Source: Arthrobacter sp. SPG23 (GTDB lineage: Bacteria; Actinomycetota; Actinomycetes; Actinomycetales; Micrococcaceae). From it: a stretch of DNA of 64,000 nucleotides. The notes below the pieces were generated by a model. That model was given only the letters and a program-made list of their open reading frames with translations, did not search any database and was not told the DNA's origin. Within the stretch, counting starts at the first letter, position 1. Each line of letters starts with the position of its first letter. Location of the stretch: contig NZ_JYCN01000026.1 of assembly GCF_000876655.1 (NCBI RefSeq), positions 248,001-312,000 of the forward strand, written 5' to 3'. Shown piece after piece: positions 43,181 through 51,856 of this stretch. Position numbers and translations under genes: made by a program.

Positions 43181-44386
43181 TCAGGCTCCTTCGGTGGCGG
43201 CAAGCGACATGGGGCCGACAACGGTGAGCGTGCTCTTGTTACCGGCAGACTCTTCGACCGCAGCCAAGACGCGCTGGATCTGGAGCCCGTCTTCGAACGA
43301 CGGCGACGGCGCCTCGCCTTCGCGGATTGCAGCGAGGAAGTCGCGGATCTGGTGCGTGAAGGTGTGTTCCCAGCCGATCACGTGGCCTTGGGGCCACCAG
43401 GCAGCCAGGTACGGGTGCTCGGGTTCGTTGACCAGGATGCGCCGGAATCCCTGTTCCCGGACGGGGACGGTGGCGTCCAGGAAATTCAGTTCGTTCAGGT
43501 TCTCGAGGTCAAACGTCAGCGACCCGCGTGAGCCGTAGATTTCGAGCGTGAGGGAATTCTTCAGGCCGGTGGCAACCCGGGATGCCTCGACCGAGGCGCT
43601 GATATTCCCCGTCATTCCAAGGGTGGCCCAGGCGGCGTCGTCCACCGTGACCGCTTCCAGACCCGCGGGACCGGGACGCTCGGCAACAAAAGTCCTCAGC
43701 GTTCCAGTCACCTCAGTGACAGTTTGACCGGTGAGGTGCTGAATCTGGTCGACGGCGTGGGAGGCGATGTCGCCCAGGGCGCCGGATCCGGCAGTTTCCT
43801 TCGCCAGCCGCCAGGTCATGGGGGCTTCGGCGTTGGAGAGCCAGTCCTGCAGGTAGGCGGCCCGGATGTGCCGGACAGTGCCGAGGCGGCCCTCCGCAAT
43901 CAGCTCCCGGGCCAGCGCCAGCGCGGGGACGCGGCGGTAATTGAAGCCGATCATCGACTGCACGCCCCGGGAACGGGCCGCCGCAGCAGCCGCCGCCATT
44001 AGCTCAGCCTCACCCACAGTGTTGGCCAGCGGCTTTTCGACGAGGACGTGTTTGCCCGCCTCGAGCGCGGCAATGGCGATCTCCGCGTGCATCCAGCCCG
44101 GGGCGCAGACGTCCACGATGTCGATGTCATCCCGTTCAATGACGGCACGCCAGTCCGTGGCGGACTCGGCCCAGCCGTACCTGGCTGCGGCTTCGGCCAC
44201 CTGGGTGGCGTCCCGGCCTACGAGCACTTTCTGCTCGAAGGCCGGGACATTGAAGAAACTGGCCACGTTCCGCCACGCATTCGAATGGGCCTTCCCCATG
44301 AAGGCATAGCCAATGGCGGCCACGCCGAGCGGGCGCGAAACTGGCGAGGAAGGCATTCGGTCGGACGGGTGTTCAGGGCTGGACAT
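43181..44386 (-). CDS. Gfo/Idh/MocA-family oxidoreductase, ThuB-like
   Basis: A 401-residue oxidoreductase and the last gene of the sugar cluster. The Rossmann start is AAIGYAFMGKAHSNAWRN; the EKP motif is intact (VLVEKPLANT), and the C-terminal domain has GDIASHAVDQIQHLTG with the catalytic-type Asp and His. ATG 44386 with AGGAACGAG upstream is taken as the start; ATG at residue 11 is possible. In thu loci of rhizobia, ThuB of this family oxidises disaccharides to 3-keto sugars together with ThuA. The same is inferred here. Confidence 0.87.
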   Translation of the reverse strand: MSSPEHPSDRMPSSPVSRPLGVAAIGYAFMGKAHSNAWRNVASFFNVPAFEQKVLVGRDATQVAEAAARYGWAESATDWRAVIERDDIDIVDVCAPGWMHAEIAIAALEAGKHVLVEKPLANTVGEAELMAAAAAAARSRGVQSMIGFNYRRVPALALARELIAEGRLGTVRHIRAAYLQDWLSNAEAPMTWRLAKETAGSGALGDIASHAVDQIQHLTGQTVTEVTGTLRTFVAERPGPAGLEAVTVDDAAWATLGMTGNISASVEASRVATGLKNSLTLEIYGSRGSLTFDLENLNELNFLDATVPVREQGFRRILVNEPEHPYLAAWWPQGHVIGWEHTFTHQIRDFLAAIREGEAPSPSFEDGLQIQRVLAAVEESAGNKSTLTVVGPMSLAATEGA

Positions 44387-44442
44387 GTTCTCGTTCCTGA
44401 TGGTTAGGAGGGTGGTTTGTGCGGATTCACGGAAGGAGGCGC

Positions 44443-45192
44443 CTAGGCCTCCTCGAACCAGCCCCGGGCAGGGTTGGAGACCTCAGGTGCCTCCCGGAAC
44501 TGCTCCGGCTGGGCCACCCAGCCAACGCCGTTGGCGATGACCTTCTGGATCTGCGGCTGGTGGTAGACCGGGTACTCCTGGTCGCCGGGGCTGAAGTAGA
44601 AGATTCTGCCCTTGCCCCTGGAGAACGTCACGCCGGAGCGGAACACCTCGCCGCCGGCGAAGGAGCTGATGAAGATCAGGTCATCGGGCTCCGGAATGTC
44701 GAACAGTTCCCCGTACATTTCCTGCTCGGGGATGACGATGGGGCTTTCGATGCCGGCCGCGATCGGGTGTGAGGGCTTGACCGTCCACACGAGTTCGCGT
44801 TCGCCCTCGTTGCGCCATTTCAGTGAGCAGGTGGTGCCAAGCAGCCTGGTGAAGATCTTGGCAAAGTGCCCGGAGTGCAGCACCACCAGGCCCATGCCTC
44901 CCAGTACGTGGCGCTGCACGCGTTCCACCACTTCGTCGCTGACTTCCTGATGCGCTATGTGGCCCCACCACAGCAATACGTCGGTCTGTTCGAGGACTTC
45001 CTCGGAGAGTCCGTGCTCGGGGTCGGCCAGGGTGGCTGTGGAGATTTCGGAGTCCGGGTATGAGGCCCGGAGCCCGGCAGCAATGGCGCCGTGGATGCCT
45101 TCCGGGTACATCCCGGCCATGGTTTTCGGCTCGTTGCGGGCCTCGTGGACGGCCTCGTTCCAGACGACGATCTTCAGTTTCTTATCGGACAT
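44443..45192 (-). CDS. ThuA-domain trehalose utilization protein
   Basis: A 249-residue protein of the ThuA family, a class-I-glutamine-amidotransferase-like fold. Typical segments: VVWNEAVHEARNEP, YPEGIHGAIAAGL, LLWWGHIAHQEVSDEVVERVQ and LVVLHSGHFAKIF. ThuA proteins take part in catabolism of trehalose and related disaccharides through 3-keto sugars. The start at ATG 45192 follows the upstream stop by 1 bp, so translation is coupled. It sits between two Gfo/Idh oxidoreductases. Confidence 0.9.
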   Translation of the reverse strand: MSDKKLKIVVWNEAVHEARNEPKTMAGMYPEGIHGAIAAGLRASYPDSEISTATLADPEHGLSEEVLEQTDVLLWWGHIAHQEVSDEVVERVQRHVLGGMGLVVLHSGHFAKIFTRLLGTTCSLKWRNEGERELVWTVKPSHPIAAGIESPIVIPEQEMYGELFDIPEPDDLIFISSFAGGEVFRSGVTFSRGKGRIFYFSPGDQEYPVYHQPQIQKVIANGVGWVAQPEQFREAPEVSNPARGWFEEA

Positions 45193-45193
45193 A

Positions 45194-46297
45194 TCAGAGC
45201 ACCACTTCCCGGTGTTCGAGGGCGGACTTGTAGCAGGCATCGAGTACCAGGGCACGGCTCAGAGCAAGTGACCCGTCATGGCTTCCCCAGACGGTCTCCC
45301 CACCGCGCACGGCGGCAATGAAGTCGTCGACGACGGCCTGGTGCGCGCGGCCGGGTTCGGCCACCACCTCGAAGTCGGCGTTCTCGCCGTCCTTCTCCGC
45401 GAAGACGCGCACATCCGCCACGGGATTCTCGGAAGCGCCGACAGCGCGCAGTTCCGCTCCGCCGTCGGTGCCGTAAACGGTGAAGTCCATCAGATCCCGC
45501 TCGTCACGGTAGCTGGCCCATCCGGCTTCCAGGATGAGGGTCCCGCCACCTTCCAGACGGATGAACGCGGACGCGAAGTCTTCCACCTCGAACTTGTGGC
45601 TTGACTTCATCGCGGTGTAGCGGGCGTTGCCACCAAGGCCGCGCGGGCCGAGTTCGGAATGGGTCGAGGCGGAGACCGCCAGGACCTTTGGTTCGCCCAG
45701 GAGGTGCAGGGCATAGTCCAGTACGTGGACGCCGATGTCTGCCAGCGGACCACCGCCTGCGAGTTCCGGGTTGGTGAACCAGCTTCCGAGCATCGGAATG
45801 CCCTGGCGGCGGAGCCAGGATGCCTTTGCGTAGTACGGGCGGCCCAGGGTGCCGGCGTCGATCACTTCCTTGAGTGCCTGGATGTCACCGCGGCGGCGGT
45901 GGTTGAACGCGACGTCAAGGACCCGGCCGGCTTTGCGGGCAGCATCCACCATCGCCTGGCCCTCTGCGCCGTTGCGGGCCAAGGGCTTTTCGCTCAGCAC
46001 ATGCAATCCGCGTTCCAGGGCCGCGATGGAGATCGGGGCGTGCAGGAACGTGGGGACGGCGACGCTGACGGCGTCGAGGCCTTCAAGCTCGATCATGTCT
46101 TCCCAGCGGGCGAAGGCGTGAGGAATGCTGTATTCCTCCTTCATCCGGGCAAGGAGGTCTTGTTCCATGCCGGCGACGGCGACAATTTGGACGCCGTCGA
46201 TATTGCTGTATGCCTTGAGGTGCTGCTGGCCGGCCCAACCGATGCCCACAACTCCCACCTTGAGGATTGCGGACGGGACCTGCTGCTGAATGCTCAC
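45194..46297 (-). CDS. Gfo/Idh/MocA-family oxidoreductase
   Basis: A 367-residue oxidoreductase. VGVVGIGWAGQQHLKAYS is the nucleotide-binding motif, LSEKPLARNGAE the EKP motif, and GGPLADIGVHVLDYALHLLG the active-site segment. The start is GTG 46297 with AGGAA upstream. It follows the ABC permeases and immediately precedes thuA. A second member of the family follows thuA, so the pair may catalyse forward and reverse redox steps on keto sugars, or act on different substrates. Confidence 0.9.
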   Translation of the reverse strand: MSIQQQVPSAILKVGVVGIGWAGQQHLKAYSNIDGVQIVAVAGMEQDLLARMKEEYSIPHAFARWEDMIELEGLDAVSVAVPTFLHAPISIAALERGLHVLSEKPLARNGAEGQAMVDAARKAGRVLDVAFNHRRRGDIQALKEVIDAGTLGRPYYAKASWLRRQGIPMLGSWFTNPELAGGGPLADIGVHVLDYALHLLGEPKVLAVSASTHSELGPRGLGGNARYTAMKSSHKFEVEDFASAFIRLEGGGTLILEAGWASYRDERDLMDFTVYGTDGGAELRAVGASENPVADVRVFAEKDGENADFEVVAEPGRAHQAVVDDFIAAVRGGETVWGSHDGSLALSRALVLDACYKSALEHREVVL

Positions 46298-46366
46298 GTT
46301 GTTCCTGTTCTTTCTATGGTTCTCGTTGGAGTCTGTTGGGTGGGGCTGGATTCAGTGGCGGCGGGC

Positions 46367-47266
46367 TTAGCCCTTGACGGCGCCGGCCGTCATGCCGGAA
46401 ACGATGCGCTTCTGGCACACGAGTACGAGGATGACCAGCGGGACGGTGATGATCACCGACGCCGCGCTGATGGTGCCCAGTGGTTGGTCGAACTCGCTGG
46501 TTCCGCTGAAGAACGCAATCGCTACCGGGACCGGACGGGCCTCCGGCGAAGTGGTCAGGGTGACGGCAAGGAGGAATTCGTTCCAGACCGAGATGAACAC
46601 CAGGATCGCTGTCGTGGCAAGGCCCGGGACCGCCAAAGGCAGGATGACCTTGCGGAAGGCGGTGAACGGCGTGGCGCCATCCATGTACGCCGACTCCTCG
46701 AGCTCACGCGGGATCTCTTTGAAGAAGGAGGTCAGCGTGTAGATCGCCAGCGGCAACGCGAAAGTCAGCTTCGGGATGATGAGGCCAAGAAGCGTGTCGT
46801 ACAGGCCGATTTCCCGCCAGATGGAGAACAACGGGGCCGCGATGGCGATGGCCGGGAAGGTGGTTACCGAAAGGATGAGCGTCAGGATCATCGCCTTGCG
46901 GCGCATCTTGAGCCTGGCCAACGCGTAGGCGGCGAAGGATGCGAATACCAGCGCCACCGTGGTGGTGACGACGGCGATGATCACCGAATTGCGCAAGGCC
47001 AGGAGGAACTCGGGGTTCTGGAATACCACCAGATAGTTCTCCACGGTGGGCTGGCTCGGGAAGAGTTCACCCTTGGACAGGCTCGCTCCCTTCTTGAGCG
47101 AGGTGTTGACCAGCCAGTAGAACGGTATGAGCGAGAAGCCCATGACGGCAACGACGAAGACCCAGACGAGCGGGTGCAGCTTCGCTTCGCCGCGGAGCCG
47201 ACGCTTCGGCGCCCTGGGGCGGGCGGCGGGTTCCGCCGTCGGGCGTTCCGCAGTCAGCGTGCTCAT
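46367..47266 (-). CDS. Carbohydrate ABC transporter permease (MalG/ThuG type)
   Basis: A 299-residue inner-membrane permease with six helices and the EAA loop EESAYMDGATPFTAFRKVILPLAVPG that docks the ATPase. An AGGAGG Shine-Dalgarno stands before ATG 47266, which overlaps the stop of the other permease by 4 bp. No ATPase gene is in the cluster, so a shared MsiK-like ATPase encoded elsewhere would have to power it. Confidence 0.93.
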   Translation of the reverse strand: MSTLTAERPTAEPAARPRAPKRRLRGEAKLHPLVWVFVVAVMGFSLIPFYWLVNTSLKKGASLSKGELFPSQPTVENYLVVFQNPEFLLALRNSVIIAVVTTTVALVFASFAAYALARLKMRRKAMILTLILSVTTFPAIAIAAPLFSIWREIGLYDTLLGLIIPKLTFALPLAIYTLTSFFKEIPRELEESAYMDGATPFTAFRKVILPLAVPGLATTAILVFISVWNEFLLAVTLTTSPEARPVPVAIAFFSGTSEFDQPLGTISAASVIITVPLVILVLVCQKRIVSGMTAGAVKG

Positions 47267-48195
47267 TGTTCCTCCTTGCCGGCTTCGCGGATGTTGCCGC
47301 CGGCGAAGCGGATGTAGATGACGGAGACCACCATGACGGTCAGGAAGGTCAGGATGGACAGCGCCGACCCTTCGCCCACCAGCCGGTTCTCCCGCAGTTG
47401 GGTATAGGCCAGCATCGACATTGATTCGGTGCCGTTGGCGCCGCGGGTGAGCACGAACGGCAAGTCGAACACGCGCAGGGCATCCATGGTGCGGAAGATC
47501 GCTGCAAGGACGATGGCGGGACGAAGGAGCGGCAGGGTGATGTGCACGAATGTCTGCCACTTGCTGGCGCCGTCGAGTTCCGCCGCCTCATAGGTCTCAG
47601 CGGAGATAACCTGCAGGCCGGCCAGGATGATGAGTGCAGCGAACGGCGTGGTCTTCCAGACGTCGGCCAGGACGATCACGGCCATGGCGTATCCATGCTC
47701 TCCGAGCCAGACGACGTCGCCGCCGGGCAGCCCAAGGGCGGAGAGAACGTTGGTCACCAGACCCATGTTGGGCTGGAACATCGTCTGCCAGGTGATGGCA
47801 CTGACGACCGTGACGATCGCGTACGGCAGCAGAACCACGGTGCGAAGGACTGCGCGGCCCTTGAACGCGAGGTTGAGAAGCAACGCCATGCCGGTTCCCA
47901 GCACCAGCTCCAGGGAGACCGAGAGGGCTGCGAAGAGGAACGTCTGGCCGAAGGCCGCCCACCATTCGGGGCTGCTCAAAGCCGCGACGTAGTTCTCCAG
48001 GCCTACGAAGCGGGAGAGGCCGGCAGTGCGGACGCTGTACTGGTTCAGCGAGAGCCAGATCGCGTAGCCGATGGGCACAGCCGCCACCAGGGCCATGAGT
48101 GCCAGCGCCGGGGCGGTCATGCGGACCGCGAGCCGCCGCTCTGCCTGGTCGCGGCCGTTCACGGTGCGACCAGGCGAAAGTGCCTTGGTTGCCAT
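47263..48195 (-). CDS. Carbohydrate ABC transporter permease (MalF/ThuF type)
   Basis: A 310-residue permease with six helices; the EAA loop reads YEAAELDGASKWQTFVHITLPLLRP. The short N-terminus before helix 1 is typical of the MalF class in actinobacteria. ATG 48195 lies 2 bp after the stop of the binding-protein gene. With the downstream permease it forms the membrane channel for an oligosaccharide, judged from the ThuA/ThuB-like neighbours to be trehalose or a similar disaccharide. Confidence 0.93.
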   Translation of the reverse strand: MATKALSPGRTVNGRDQAERRLAVRMTAPALALMALVAAVPIGYAIWLSLNQYSVRTAGLSRFVGLENYVAALSSPEWWAAFGQTFLFAALSVSLELVLGTGMALLLNLAFKGRAVLRTVVLLPYAIVTVVSAITWQTMFQPNMGLVTNVLSALGLPGGDVVWLGEHGYAMAVIVLADVWKTTPFAALIILAGLQVISAETYEAAELDGASKWQTFVHITLPLLRPAIVLAAIFRTMDALRVFDLPFVLTRGANGTESMSMLAYTQLRENRLVGEGSALSILTFLTVMVVSVIYIRFAGGNIREAGKEEQ

Positions 48196-48197
48196 GG

Positions 48198-49562
48198 TCA
48201 GAAGCTCGCCTTGGCGGTGTTGATTTCCTCTGCCATGCTCTTCACGGCGTCCTCAGCGGAGGCAGTACCGGAAAGAACGGCGTAGACGTTCTTATAGATC
48301 GCCTGGGAGATCTGCGGGTAGACCGGGGAGACCGGGCGGGGCTTGGCACCTTTGACGGACGCGAGCAGCTCGGTGGCGAACGGCATCTTCTGGAGAACCG
48401 CCGCATCAGAGTAGGCCGCTTCATTAACCGGGGCCTGGGAGTAGTCCATGGCCACGTGCTTCTGCCACTCCGGCGTGGTGGCAAAGTCGATGAACGCCAC
48501 CGCCCCGGCCTGGTTCGTGGAGTGGGCCGAGATAGCCAGGTTCCAGCCACCCAGTACGCCGGACGCCTTGCCGCCTTCCCACGCCGGCAGCGGCGCTACG
48601 CCAAAGCTGCCCGCCAGCGGTGTGGCGTTGAGCAGGCGGTACACGTGCGGCCAGTTGCGCTGGTAGCCGAAGTTGCCGGACTCGTAGGCGAGGCGGGTGG
48701 GGTCTTCGTTGTACGTCAGGACGGCGCGGTCCGCCGAGCCATCCTTGAGGCCGTTGCTCATGAACTCGAGAACTTCGCGGGTTTCCGGGGAGTCGATCGT
48801 CACCTCGCCCTTGTCATTGAGCACTTCGCCGCCGGCGCTGTACAGCATTTCAAGGAAGTTCACCGTCAGGCCCTCGTACTGCTTCCCTTGGTAGACGTAC
48901 CCGTTGCCGGGAGCCTTGGCTGCTTCTGCGTAAAGCTGCTGCCAGGTCTCGGGCTTTGCCACCTTGTCCTTCTGGTAGTACACCAATCCCGCGTTGGTGA
49001 AGAACGGCGAGGCCCAGTACTTGTCCTCGTACTTCGTGGTCTCCACCGTGGAAGGGATGAGCCGGTCTTTGCTGGACTCTACGAGCTTGGTCTGGTCCAG
49101 CAGCCAGCCTTGCGAGGCGAACTCGGAGGTCCAGATGACGTCCGTGAGGAAGATATCGCATTCCGTGGACTTGCCTTCGAGCCGCTGCACGGTCTGAGTG
49201 CGGGCTTCATCCGTGGTGGCGCCGATCTCGGTGTACTTGGCCGTGACCTTGCCGTTCGCCTTGGTGAATTGCTCTGCCGTGCCCTTGTAGATGCCGGAGG
49301 CGTCCTTGCCGCCGCAGACGTTGATGCTGCCGCTGGCATTCGCGCCCGACGCCGGATCTGCAGCCGCCGCATTGTCCGCACCCTGGGGTGCCGCGCCGCC
49401 ACCGCAACCGCTGATCAGGAGGCCCGCGGCCATAGCTGCGGCGGCGGCAATGATGAGCCGCGGCCGCCGCGGGGAACCTGCGCGCAGTTCGGTCATGCGC
49501 GCAGAGCTCCGGGATGTTGCGGTGTCCTCCTGGAGCGGAGAAGCAGGTCGAATCAAGTCCAC
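48198..49562 (-). CDS. Sugar-binding lipoprotein of an ABC importer
   Basis: An extracellular solute-binding protein of family 1. The lipobox is LLISGC, followed by a Gly/Ala linker and the binding fold (DIFLTDVIWTSEFASQGWLLD, YWASPFFTNAGLVYYQKD, GGWNLAISAHSTNQAGAVAFIDF). GTG 49562 has a strong AAAGGAG 6 nt upstream and gives 454 residues; ATG 49496 gives a more conventional signal peptide (432 residues) but a poor Shine-Dalgarno. It is first in the transport operon, just after the twin LacI operators. Confidence 0.9.
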   Translation of the reverse strand: MDLIRPASPLQEDTATSRSSARMTELRAGSPRRPRLIIAAAAAMAAGLLISGCGGGAAPQGADNAAAADPASGANASGSINVCGGKDASGIYKGTAEQFTKANGKVTAKYTEIGATTDEARTQTVQRLEGKSTECDIFLTDVIWTSEFASQGWLLDQTKLVESSKDRLIPSTVETTKYEDKYWASPFFTNAGLVYYQKDKVAKPETWQQLYAEAAKAPGNGYVYQGKQYEGLTVNFLEMLYSAGGEVLNDKGEVTIDSPETREVLEFMSNGLKDGSADRAVLTYNEDPTRLAYESGNFGYQRNWPHVYRLLNATPLAGSFGVAPLPAWEGGKASGVLGGWNLAISAHSTNQAGAVAFIDFATTPEWQKHVAMDYSQAPVNEAAYSDAAVLQKMPFATELLASVKGAKPRPVSPVYPQISQAIYKNVYAVLSGTASAEDAVKSMAEEINTAKASF

Positions 49563-49672
49563 GAGTGGCTCCTTTGGGGGTCTGTGGGCAGTGGGAAGCT
49601 GAGTTGGGCGGCAGCGACGGAGACTGCCGCGCACCCATGGCTTCTTTGCCGGATGCTTCGTTGCATACAACT

Positions 49673-49732
49673 TTTGGAATCGATTCCAAAGCTAGGAAAA
49701 GTGATGGCTTTTACTCTGTGGAATCGATTCCA
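49673..49732. promoter_or_regulatory. Twin LacI operators of the sugar cluster
   Basis: Two palindromes share the core TGGAATCGATTCCA: a perfect 18-mer TTTGGAATCGATTCCAAA at 49673-49690 and a perfect 14-mer at 49719-49732, with centres 44 bp apart (about four helical turns). They lie between the LacI-family gene and the binding-protein gene, which suggests cooperative or looping repression by that regulator. Confidence 0.85.
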
Positions 49733-49775
49733 AAGTAGTGTGACAGGGACCACGTCAGGCTGTCAACCCTGCTTC

Positions 49776-50774
49776 TCAACCCCTGGTGGAGTCCCGTATC
49801 ACGAGTTCATAAGGCAGGAAGGTTCGGCCGCGGCGATGTGCGCCCGGTACCGTCATCCGTTCCAGGAGCTCCGCAAATGCCACCCGGCCCATTTCATAGG
49901 CCGGCTGCCGAACAGTGGTCAGTTCCGGGACGCACATCTCCGCCTGGGCCGAGTCATCAAAACCTGCCACGGCGATGTCGTCAGGCACCCGCAGCCCGGC
50001 GTCGGTGAGTTCACGGACGCACCCCGCCGCCACGATGTCGGTGCCGCAAAAAACTGCGTCAGGAAGATGCCCCGCCTCCAGCAGCTTCCGGGCCAGGGCG
50101 CGCCCGGAGTGGAAGCCGAAACTACCTTCCCCGAACAGCACTTGGTCCGGAGCCAAGCCCGCATCGGTGACAGCCTGCCGAAACCCTGCCTCGCGGAGTC
50201 GGCCAGAGCGGGCACCCCTGTGCCCGATCATGGCCAGCCTTCGGCCGCCAGTGTCAATCAGATGGCGCGTGATGTCGTACGCGGCCTGGCGGTCGTCGAT
50301 GGACACGCCGAATGCCGCCTCGGCGTCGACGATCTCGCAGACCTGGACCACACTCAATTGTTCGGCCACCGCACCGACCTCTTCATCCGACATCGTCGGC
50401 GAAAACAGGACCAATCCGTCCACGGAGCCGTTCCGCAGCATGTCCACTAATTGCTGTTCGCGCTCCGGGTCCCCGGCCGTCGCCGCGATGAGGCTGACGT
50501 AGCCGGAGTCCGCCGCGGCGTCGCCCACACCCCGGAAGACTTCACTGATCACCAATGAGTCCAGGTTCTTGGCGAGGGCCAAGACCCGCATTGTCCGGTC
50601 CCGGCGAAGGTCCCGGGCCGAGGCAAGCGGCCGATAGCTCAGCTGGCGGATTGCCTCGTTGACCTTTTCCTTGCTCGACTCGCTGACAGCCGGACTTCCG
50701 TTCAGGACGCGGGACACCGTCCCTACAGACACTCCCGCTGTTCTGGCGACGTCCTGGACTGTCGCTCGCGCCAT
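49776..50774 (-). CDS. LacI-family transcriptional regulator
   Basis: A 332-residue repressor. The N-terminal HTH (ATVQDVARTAGVSVGTVSRVLNGSPAVSE) and hinge helix (RPLASARDLR) are followed by a periplasmic-binding-protein-like sensor domain (RVLALAKNLDSL ... VAGFDDS ... TTVRQPAYEMGRVA). AAGGA lies 6 nt before ATG 50774. The two TGGAATCGATTCCA sites downstream of its stop, ahead of the transport operon, are the obvious targets. Confidence 0.93.
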   Translation of the reverse strand: MARATVQDVARTAGVSVGTVSRVLNGSPAVSESSKEKVNEAIRQLSYRPLASARDLRRDRTMRVLALAKNLDSLVISEVFRGVGDAAADSGYVSLIAATAGDPEREQQLVDMLRNGSVDGLVLFSPTMSDEEVGAVAEQLSVVQVCEIVDAEAAFGVSIDDRQAAYDITRHLIDTGGRRLAMIGHRGARSGRLREAGFRQAVTDAGLAPDQVLFGEGSFGFHSGRALARKLLEAGHLPDAVFCGTDIVAAGCVRELTDAGLRVPDDIAVAGFDDSAQAEMCVPELTTVRQPAYEMGRVAFAELLERMTVPGAHRRGRTFLPYELVIRDSTRG

Positions 50775-50913
50775 TCGATTGTCCTTCCGCGACCAGTGAC
50801 GCTGGTCCTTGCCGCCACACCACTGCCGTGCCTCACCGGCGTTCCTCAGCATAGCCGCAGGGCGAAGCCCCCTTGACTCCCACCCCAGCCTTCCCTAGAC
50901 TTTTCATAAAGCA

Positions 50914-50937
50914 GAATCTAAATTCCACAAGGCGGAA
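50914..50937. promoter_or_regulatory. Candidate operator upstream of hyi
   Basis: In the 241-bp divergent region before hyi, GAAT-CTAA-ATTC (50914-50925) overlaps TTCC-N7-GGAA (50923-50937). Either could be bound by a glyoxylate- or allantoin-responsive (IclR-type) regulator. No promoter hexamers were assigned. Confidence 0.35.
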
Positions 50938-51015
50938 AGCGACGAGGCGAACCGGCCTCGGCGCAAGGCACAGAGGAAGATAGATCAAAGCCCCTCCCCC
51001 GGAAGGACACCTACG

Positions 51016-51816
51016 ATGACGTACACAGTGAACTGCTCTATCCTGCTGACCGAACTGCCGCTGCTGGAGCGCCCGGCCGCGGCGAAGGCCGCCGGCTTTG
51101 ACGCCGTCGAATTCTGGTGGCCTTTCGAAACCTCCGTCCCCGCCGACGCCCAGGTCACCGAGTTCGAGAACGCCATCAAGGACGCCGGCGTGCAACTCAC
51201 CGGCCTGAACTTCAACGCCGGCAACATGCCCGGCGGCGACCGCGGCCTGGTCTCCTGGCCGGCACGCTCCACCGAATTCCAGGACAACATCGACGTCGTC
51301 GCCGGCATCGGCGAACGCCTCGGGTGCAAGGCGTTCAACGCCCTCTACGGCAACCGCGTTGACGGCGAATCGGCCGACAAGCAGGACGCCATCGGCGCCG
51401 AAAACCTCGCGGCGGCGGCAGCCGGCGTGGCCCGCATCGGCGGCACCGTCCTCCTGGAACCGGTCAGCGGCGCCCCCAGGTACCCGCTCCTCAAGGCCCA
51501 GGACGCCCTCAACGTCATTGCCCGGGTCAAGGAGGAATCCGGCGCTGAGAACATCAAGCTCCTCGCCGATTTCTACCACCTGGCCGTCAATGGAGACGAC
51601 GTCGCCGCCGTCATCGAAAAGCACGCGAAGGACTTCGGCCACATCCAGATCGCCGACAACCCCGGCCGCGGGGCTCCCGGAACCGGTGAGCTTCCCCTCG
51701 GCGAGTGGATCGCCCGCAGCCGCGAACTCGGCTACGAGGGCTACATCGGACTCGAATACAAGGAACCGAAGGAAACGGCCTTCAGCTGGGCCATCCGCCA
51801 GCGCGTCTCGCAGTAG
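51016..51816 (+). CDS. hyi: Hydroxypyruvate isomerase
   Basis: A 266-residue TIM-barrel isomerase (258 in E. coli) interconverting hydroxypyruvate and tartronate semialdehyde. Features: YTVNCSILLTELPLLERPAAAKAAGFDAVEFWWPF at the start, EPVSGAPRYPL, LADFYHLAVNGDD, and HIQIADNPGRGAPGTGELP near the metal site. GGAAGGA precedes ATG 51016. It is first of a run with glxR, gcl, glxK and allB that turns allantoin-derived glyoxylate into glycerate and 2- or 3-phosphoglycerate. Confidence 0.95.
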   Translation: MTYTVNCSILLTELPLLERPAAAKAAGFDAVEFWWPFETSVPADAQVTEFENAIKDAGVQLTGLNFNAGNMPGGDRGLVSWPARSTEFQDNIDVVAGIGERLGCKAFNALYGNRVDGESADKQDAIGAENLAAAAAGVARIGGTVLLEPVSGAPRYPLLKAQDALNVIARVKEESGAENIKLLADFYHLAVNGDDVAAVIEKHAKDFGHIQIADNPGRGAPGTGELPLGEWIARSRELGYEGYIGLEYKEPKETAFSWAIRQRVSQ

Positions 51817-51856
51817 TCCCCCTAGCCCCACACAGACTTTCAGAAAGAGAACCATC

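Noticed and set aside
45659..50450. Long plus-strand open frames (552 and 783 codons) opposite the sugar cluster
   Set aside because: They run antisense to well-recognised genes, have Arg/Gln/Gly-rich composition typical of GC shadows, and cross the LacI operators and several real gene boundaries.
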